Below, one piece after another: positions 61,501 to 64,000 of a stretch of DNA of 64,000 nt; positions within the stretch are counted from its first letter, which is position 1, and each line of letters begins with the position of its first letter. Source of the stretch: Cyclobacterium lianum (lineage in GTDB: Bacteria > Bacteroidota > Bacteroidia > Cytophagales > Cyclobacteriaceae); assembly GCF_900143075.1 (NCBI RefSeq), contig NZ_FRCY01000001.1, positions 1 to 64,000 on the forward strand. The letters are read 5' to 3'. The translations under genes and the position numbers were made by a program. The notes below the pieces were generated by a model. The model was not told the origin of the DNA. It searched no databases and saw only the letters and a program-made list of their open reading frames with translations.

Positions 61501-61953
61501 AGTGATGTAAGGGTCATTCAAATCTACCCAATAGCCGATTTTTTCTGTCAACTCGTCCCATTCATGCTTGTAGCGCATCACGGTTTCCCGGCATTTCTGG
61601 TTGTACCCGGCCACAGATATTTTGGTGCCGATATCTTCTTTGGTGATTCCCAGCTCTTTTTCTACCTGCAATTCGACCGGAAGGCCGTGGGTATCCCAGC
61701 CCCCTTTTCTTTTCACATGAAAGCCCTTCAGTGTTTTATACCGGCAAAAAACATCTTTAATGGCACGGGCCATCACATGGTGAATACCAGGAGTGCCATT
61801 GGCAGAAGGAGGGCCTTCATAGAAGGTATAGCTTGGCGCGCCCTCCCTGTTTTCTACTGATTTTTCAAAGATCTGGTTGCTCTTCCAAAAAGCCAATATG
61901 TCTTCCCCGATGCCGGGATAATCAACCTGTTTGTACTCCTGATATTTCTTCAC
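58579..61953 (-). CDS. ileS: Isoleucyl-tRNA synthetase, type 2, with altered HIGH motif
   Basis: This 1,124-residue protein has the long eukaryote-like (IleRS2) architecture. The catalytic HxGH motif is GIHH, residues 56-59 (61777-61788), where most class I enzymes have HxGH. The 'NKMSKRLGNAV' motif lies near residue 680 and the editing CP1 domain between about 190 and 400. It charges tRNA-Ile and edits mischarged Val-tRNA. IleRS2 enzymes are less sensitive to mupirocin, and GxHH variants of this class have been reported as hyper-resistant. It heads the ileS-lspA unit. Confidence 0.95.
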   Translation of the reverse strand: MKKYQEYKQVDYPGIGEDILAFWKSNQIFEKSVENREGAPSYTFYEGPPSANGTPGIHHVMARAIKDVFCRYKTLKGFHVKRKGGWDTHGLPVELQVEKELGITKEDIGTKISVAGYNQKCRETVMRYKHEWDELTEKIGYWVDLNDPYITFDVDYVETLWHLLKKLFEKDLLYKGYTIQPYSPAAGTGLSSHELNQPGCYRDVKDTSVTAQFKVVGETDLYILAWTTTPWTLPSNSALAIGEKLDYVKIRTFNPYTFAPQTVILAKARVSAYFHPRGEDLPLEDYKAGDKIIPYKIIDTLKGKELLGMKYEQLFPIEALALPDPAFSVIAGDYVTTEDGTGIVHLAKAFGADDFRTLEQQQIPGIFLKDERGQEIPVVDKKGKFLPEVGAYLKAKMAEHGIHAHKTFTEDDFYVKNYLLDDESDKEYKSTDVIISIILKNENKAFRVEKYEHSYPHCWRTDMPILYYPLESWFIRTTAYKDKLAAHNKTINWMPASTGTGRFGNWLENLVDWNLSRSRFWGTPLPIWRNKAGNQTKCIGSVAELQAEIQRSIEKGFMKESPFGEGNVDLHRPYVDEIILVSENGDKMFREPDLIDVWFDSGAMPYAQWHYPFENEELFKANYPADFIAEGVDQTRGWFFTLHTLAVMLFDTVAFKNVIANGLVLDKNGNKMSKRLGNAVDPFQSLKTYGPDALRWYMLSNANPWDNLKFNEEGVMEVQRRFFGTLQNSYNFFALYANLDDFVYLEQSKIPEKERPELDQWIISKLQSLIIEAETAYEGYDITPATRAIMNFTVDQLSNWYVRLARKRFWRGEMNADKQAAYETLYECLISISKLMAPVAPFYADWLYQNLTASQPRKPQSVHLTDWQNASTPLVNEGLESSMQLAQDISSLVHSLRKKEKLKVRQPLQKILIPILNPETRGYIQHVEELIKSEVNVKTVEYIDDTSGILVKSVKPNFSLLGKRFGPKMKLANQTIQRWGKEEIARIERDGQIEIELDGKTEILSREEVLIQSQDIPGWSVASDGGLTVALDVTLTVSLREEGIARDFVNRIQNLRKDLGLEVQDKIKIKVMPQAEPVDAALMHFADYIKTETQALNLTLDDQITDPTLLDMDDFELAVKVEKV

Positions 61954-62299
61954 TGTAAATCGAAAATATTTCTGTAATGCTTCATCGCTACTTTCAGCGG
62001 CAATCCATTGTGCCTCAAAAGAAGGCGTAAAGTTAATAGAAAACTAGGGTTAATGTATGGCAATCGCTGAAAAACTGTAGCTACATGAATTCGGGCAGGA
62101 CGATTACCTGGCACATTGGGAGGATTACAAAGCACGCAGGACGCTATCTGGCCACTTGCAGATAAAATTACCGACCTGTGAAATTTTAGCCTGGCATCAG
62201 GCTTGGGCATGGGTCGGTAGCCGACTCGGCAATCAGGGAAAAAGACAGGTGGCCGGACTATTTTTTGTCTCTATCTCCGTCTATCAGATTGTCGCAGGT
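61954..62299. other. ileS upstream region, no gene seen
   Basis: No gene, RNA or strong repeat is recognised in these 346 bases. They lie between ileS and the GH140-like gene, both minus strand, so the ileS promoter must be inside. No T-box leader features (specifier loop, NGGTGG bulge) are visible, as expected outside Firmicutes. Confidence 0.5.
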
Positions 62300-63625
62300 T
62301 TACAGCTTGCTGGTCAGAGTAATTCCGGAGTAATCCCATTGATCTGCTGCCTGCCGTAAGAGCACAAGGAGGAGCCAATCCTGATTTTTGTCCGGACAAC
62401 TGAAAACCGGCCCCGAATCCCCATCTGTGCGCTTTACTTCACCGTTTACCGGATTTATCCAAAAGGCCGTTCTCCGGATTTTGCGAAACAAACCAGCCTT
62501 AAGTTTAATTTTCTGACTTCCCGGGCAATACACCAGGATCCAATCGCGGTCAGCCGTGGACAAAACCAACTTTCGGGGCTGCCAGATCCAGTTCATTTCT
62601 GCCAAAACCTTTGGGTCGGGCGCCATTTCCTGCCAGGGGATGCTTTCAAAGAGGCGCTTCAGGATACCCATCTGATGTGCACCCGGGAGATCAAGCGCTT
62701 CTTTCCAGGAAAACTGAGCACCGAATTTAGGGGCCTCAGTCCCACCATACATCTGCCATATTTCATTACACCCATAGCTGTATCCCGCAGCTCCCGAAAG
62801 CATGTTCCAATACGCAGATCTGCGAATATCAGCGGCATCGAGCCGTTGAAAGTTCCATTTGTTCAGCAGGTTTGGAATGTTTTCGTATCCGGGCTCCCCG
62901 TCAATAACAGGCCTCGTAGGTTTTCTTTTTCTGGCTTTTAGCGTGAAGCGGTACTCCCTGAACCCTTTCTGGTGTCGGGTCTGGAAGAGATCAATGTCCA
63001 GCCAGGAAGCTTTTCCGAAAAGGTCACTGGCTACATACCCCCCATTGGGATGGTAGCTGATGAGTGCACCTTCATGCCCTTCACGTATTCCGGTGGCCAT
63101 TTCTTCGATAATTAGCTTGTGCTGCTTATTTTCGGGAATGCGGTCACCACCCAATATCCACACGATGTGTTTCCACCTGCCATAGCGGCTGGCCAGAAAG
63201 CGGCCGTAGCTTTTTGCATTTTCTGCTGTAAAGATCTCCGGTCCGGTGCCCCACTTTTTGTTGAATTTGTCACCCCAGGTAGGCAGCAGCCCCAGGTACA
63301 ATCCCATTTCCTCTGCCAGCGAAACTACACGGTCTACGTGATCAAAATAAGCTTCATTGGGTTGCCTGGGATCCAGGTCGTTTAAGGGCAGATGGCCATT
63401 GGCATTGGGAGTCTGCAGGCCATCAAGCTCCGCCAGGATTACTGTTTGGATGATACTGAAACCCTTCTTTTTGCGATTATTGAAATAATGCCTGGTTTCT
63501 TCCAGACTCAGCCGGTGCAACATCTCCCAGGCGGTGTCGCCCAGCCAGAAAAAGGGATGCCCGTCTGAAGTAACCAGAAAACGTCCATTGCTGCTTATCC
63601 GAAGTGAGGGCAGATGTTGCATCAT
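62300..63625 (-). CDS. GH140-like glycoside hydrolase (DUF4038)
   Basis: This 441-residue protein starts 'RISSNGRFLVTSDGHPFFWLGDTAWEMLH', the classic opening of DUF4038 enzymes that include GH140 apiosidases acting on rhamnogalacturonan-II side chains. 'ILGGDRIPENKQHKLIIEEMA' near 165 and 'PVIDGEPGYENIPNLLN' near 232 line the active site, the latter holding a catalytic Glu or Asp. A C-terminal beta-sandwich near 330-430 is typical. No signal peptide is evident, so it may be cytoplasmic or the start is upstream. It is four bases from the hydrolase gene to its right. Confidence 0.82.
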   Translation of the reverse strand: MMQHLPSLRISSNGRFLVTSDGHPFFWLGDTAWEMLHRLSLEETRHYFNNRKKKGFSIIQTVILAELDGLQTPNANGHLPLNDLDPRQPNEAYFDHVDRVVSLAEEMGLYLGLLPTWGDKFNKKWGTGPEIFTAENAKSYGRFLASRYGRWKHIVWILGGDRIPENKQHKLIIEEMATGIREGHEGALISYHPNGGYVASDLFGKASWLDIDLFQTRHQKGFREYRFTLKARKRKPTRPVIDGEPGYENIPNLLNKWNFQRLDAADIRRSAYWNMLSGAAGYSYGCNEIWQMYGGTEAPKFGAQFSWKEALDLPGAHQMGILKRLFESIPWQEMAPDPKVLAEMNWIWQPRKLVLSTADRDWILVYCPGSQKIKLKAGLFRKIRRTAFWINPVNGEVKRTDGDSGPVFSCPDKNQDWLLLVLLRQAADQWDYSGITLTSKL

Positions 63626-63629
63626 CTAC

Positions 63630-64000
63630 CTAAGGTAAATGATGCATCCAGTTGATGCAACTTTCCATCCAGCCTTTCTGGGTTCCCTCTTTGTTGATTG
63701 AGAGCGAGAATCCGTGGGCTCCTGTGGGATACAGGTGCATTTCGGCAGGTATCTGTTTTTCCAAAAGCCCCTGATAAAACAACAAACTGTGCTGTACCGG
63801 TACTCCGGTATCGTCCTGGGAGTGGAAAATAAATGTAGGGGGGGAATCGGCCCTCACTTGCTTTTCGTTGCTGAAATATTCCACCCATTTCTGTTCCGGG
63901 TCTTTGCCGATGAGGTTGTTTCTGGACCCGATATGGGTGATGTGTTCGGTGAAGGAAATTACCGGATAGCCCAGAATCATAAAATCCGGCCTGCTCGATT
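63630..64000 (-). CDS. Alpha/beta hydrolase, 5' end beyond the window
   Basis: The C-terminal ~123 residues of an alpha/beta hydrolase are present; the frame is still open at 64000 ('SSRPDFMILGYPVISF'). 'PPTFIFHSQDDTGVP' contains the catalytic Asp and 'YPTGAHGFSL' the catalytic His. The nucleophile Ser must lie beyond the window edge. Such proteins often are carbohydrate esterases or acetyl xylan esterase-like in polysaccharide loci. The four-base gap to the GH140-like gene makes a carbohydrate-degradation operon likely. Confidence 0.85.
   Translation of the reverse strand, partial: SSRPDFMILGYPVISFTEHITHIGSRNNLIGKDPEQKWVEYFSNEKQVRADSPPTFIFHSQDDTGVPVQHSLLFYQGLLEKQIPAEMHLYPTGAHGFSLSINKEGTQKGWMESCINWMHHLP

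Noticed and set aside
61954-62299. A T-box leader before ileS.
   Set aside because: No specifier or antiterminator motif is visible, and T-boxes are not expected in Bacteroidota.

Overview
The window comes from a Bacteroidota chromosome, most likely a Cytophagales member close to Cyclobacteriaceae. This is judged from protein families only: a type IX secretion (T9SS) type B C-terminal domain with SprB repeats, a long SecA, the Ig-like 'SPMGGPKD' lipoprotein next to mnmG, DUF4199, and a planctomycete-type PSCyt/DUF1553 plus DUF1501 pair. No rRNA, tRNA or CRISPR array is visible. Most of the window is core chromosome, with one accessory island and several small decayed patches.

Positions 1-2270 are a gene graveyard after one intact split-barrel stress protein: a DUF4412 tail, the last 40 codons of a YgjP-type metallopeptidase, and a Fic gene that has lost its catalytic core. 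Positions 2271-17819 hold envelope and metabolic genes: an SDR, an OmpA-type lipoprotein, the PSCyt/DUF1553-DUF1501 pair, a BlaI regulator whose M56 partner is cut off after 16 codons, two outer-membrane barrels, DUF2254, DUF4199, CNNM/CBS, an MDR oxidoreductase, a secreted D-threonine-aldolase-like enzyme and a Na+/H+ antiporter.

Positions 17820-26645 form the accessory island. It has a GxxExxY gene fragment at its left end and an intact GxxExxY nuclease-fold gene at its right end, the latter embedded in ~110-bp imperfect-palindrome repeats. Between them are a TPR protein, an overlapping HTH-nucleotidyltransferase pair that resembles a toxin-antitoxin (TA) module and has its own palindromic operators, and a McrBC-like type IV restriction pair (DUF3578-AAA and DUF2357/PD-(D/E)xK). 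A 134-bp decayed copy of the McrC 3' end lies beyond the HTH-nucleotidyltransferase pair.

Positions 26648-36605 hold a secreted CocE/S15 hydrolase, an alkaline-phosphatase-fold hydrolase and a beta-oxidation cluster (marR, fadN-type, thiolase, acyl-CoA dehydrogenase, dinB). A 16-bp perfect palindrome precedes marR. Positions 36606-43866 look origin-proximal: a 740-bp non-coding stretch rich in near-consensus DnaA boxes, then an Ig-like lipoprotein, a methyltransferase, mnmG, two parS-like palindromes, ybeY, an RsbW-like ATPase and xth.

Positions 44000-64000 hold comF, then dapF-secA-SPOR-M20-S1/P1 nuclease on the minus strand, a lipoprotein of unknown role, MazG-like and P1 peptidase genes, a 1,150-residue T9SS adhesin-like protein, ileS-lspA, and a GH140-like hydrolase with a truncated alpha/beta hydrolase. 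The IleRS has an altered HIGH motif (GIHH). The best leads for new biology are the GxxExxY/palindrome element, the origin/parS region and the layered restriction/TA island.
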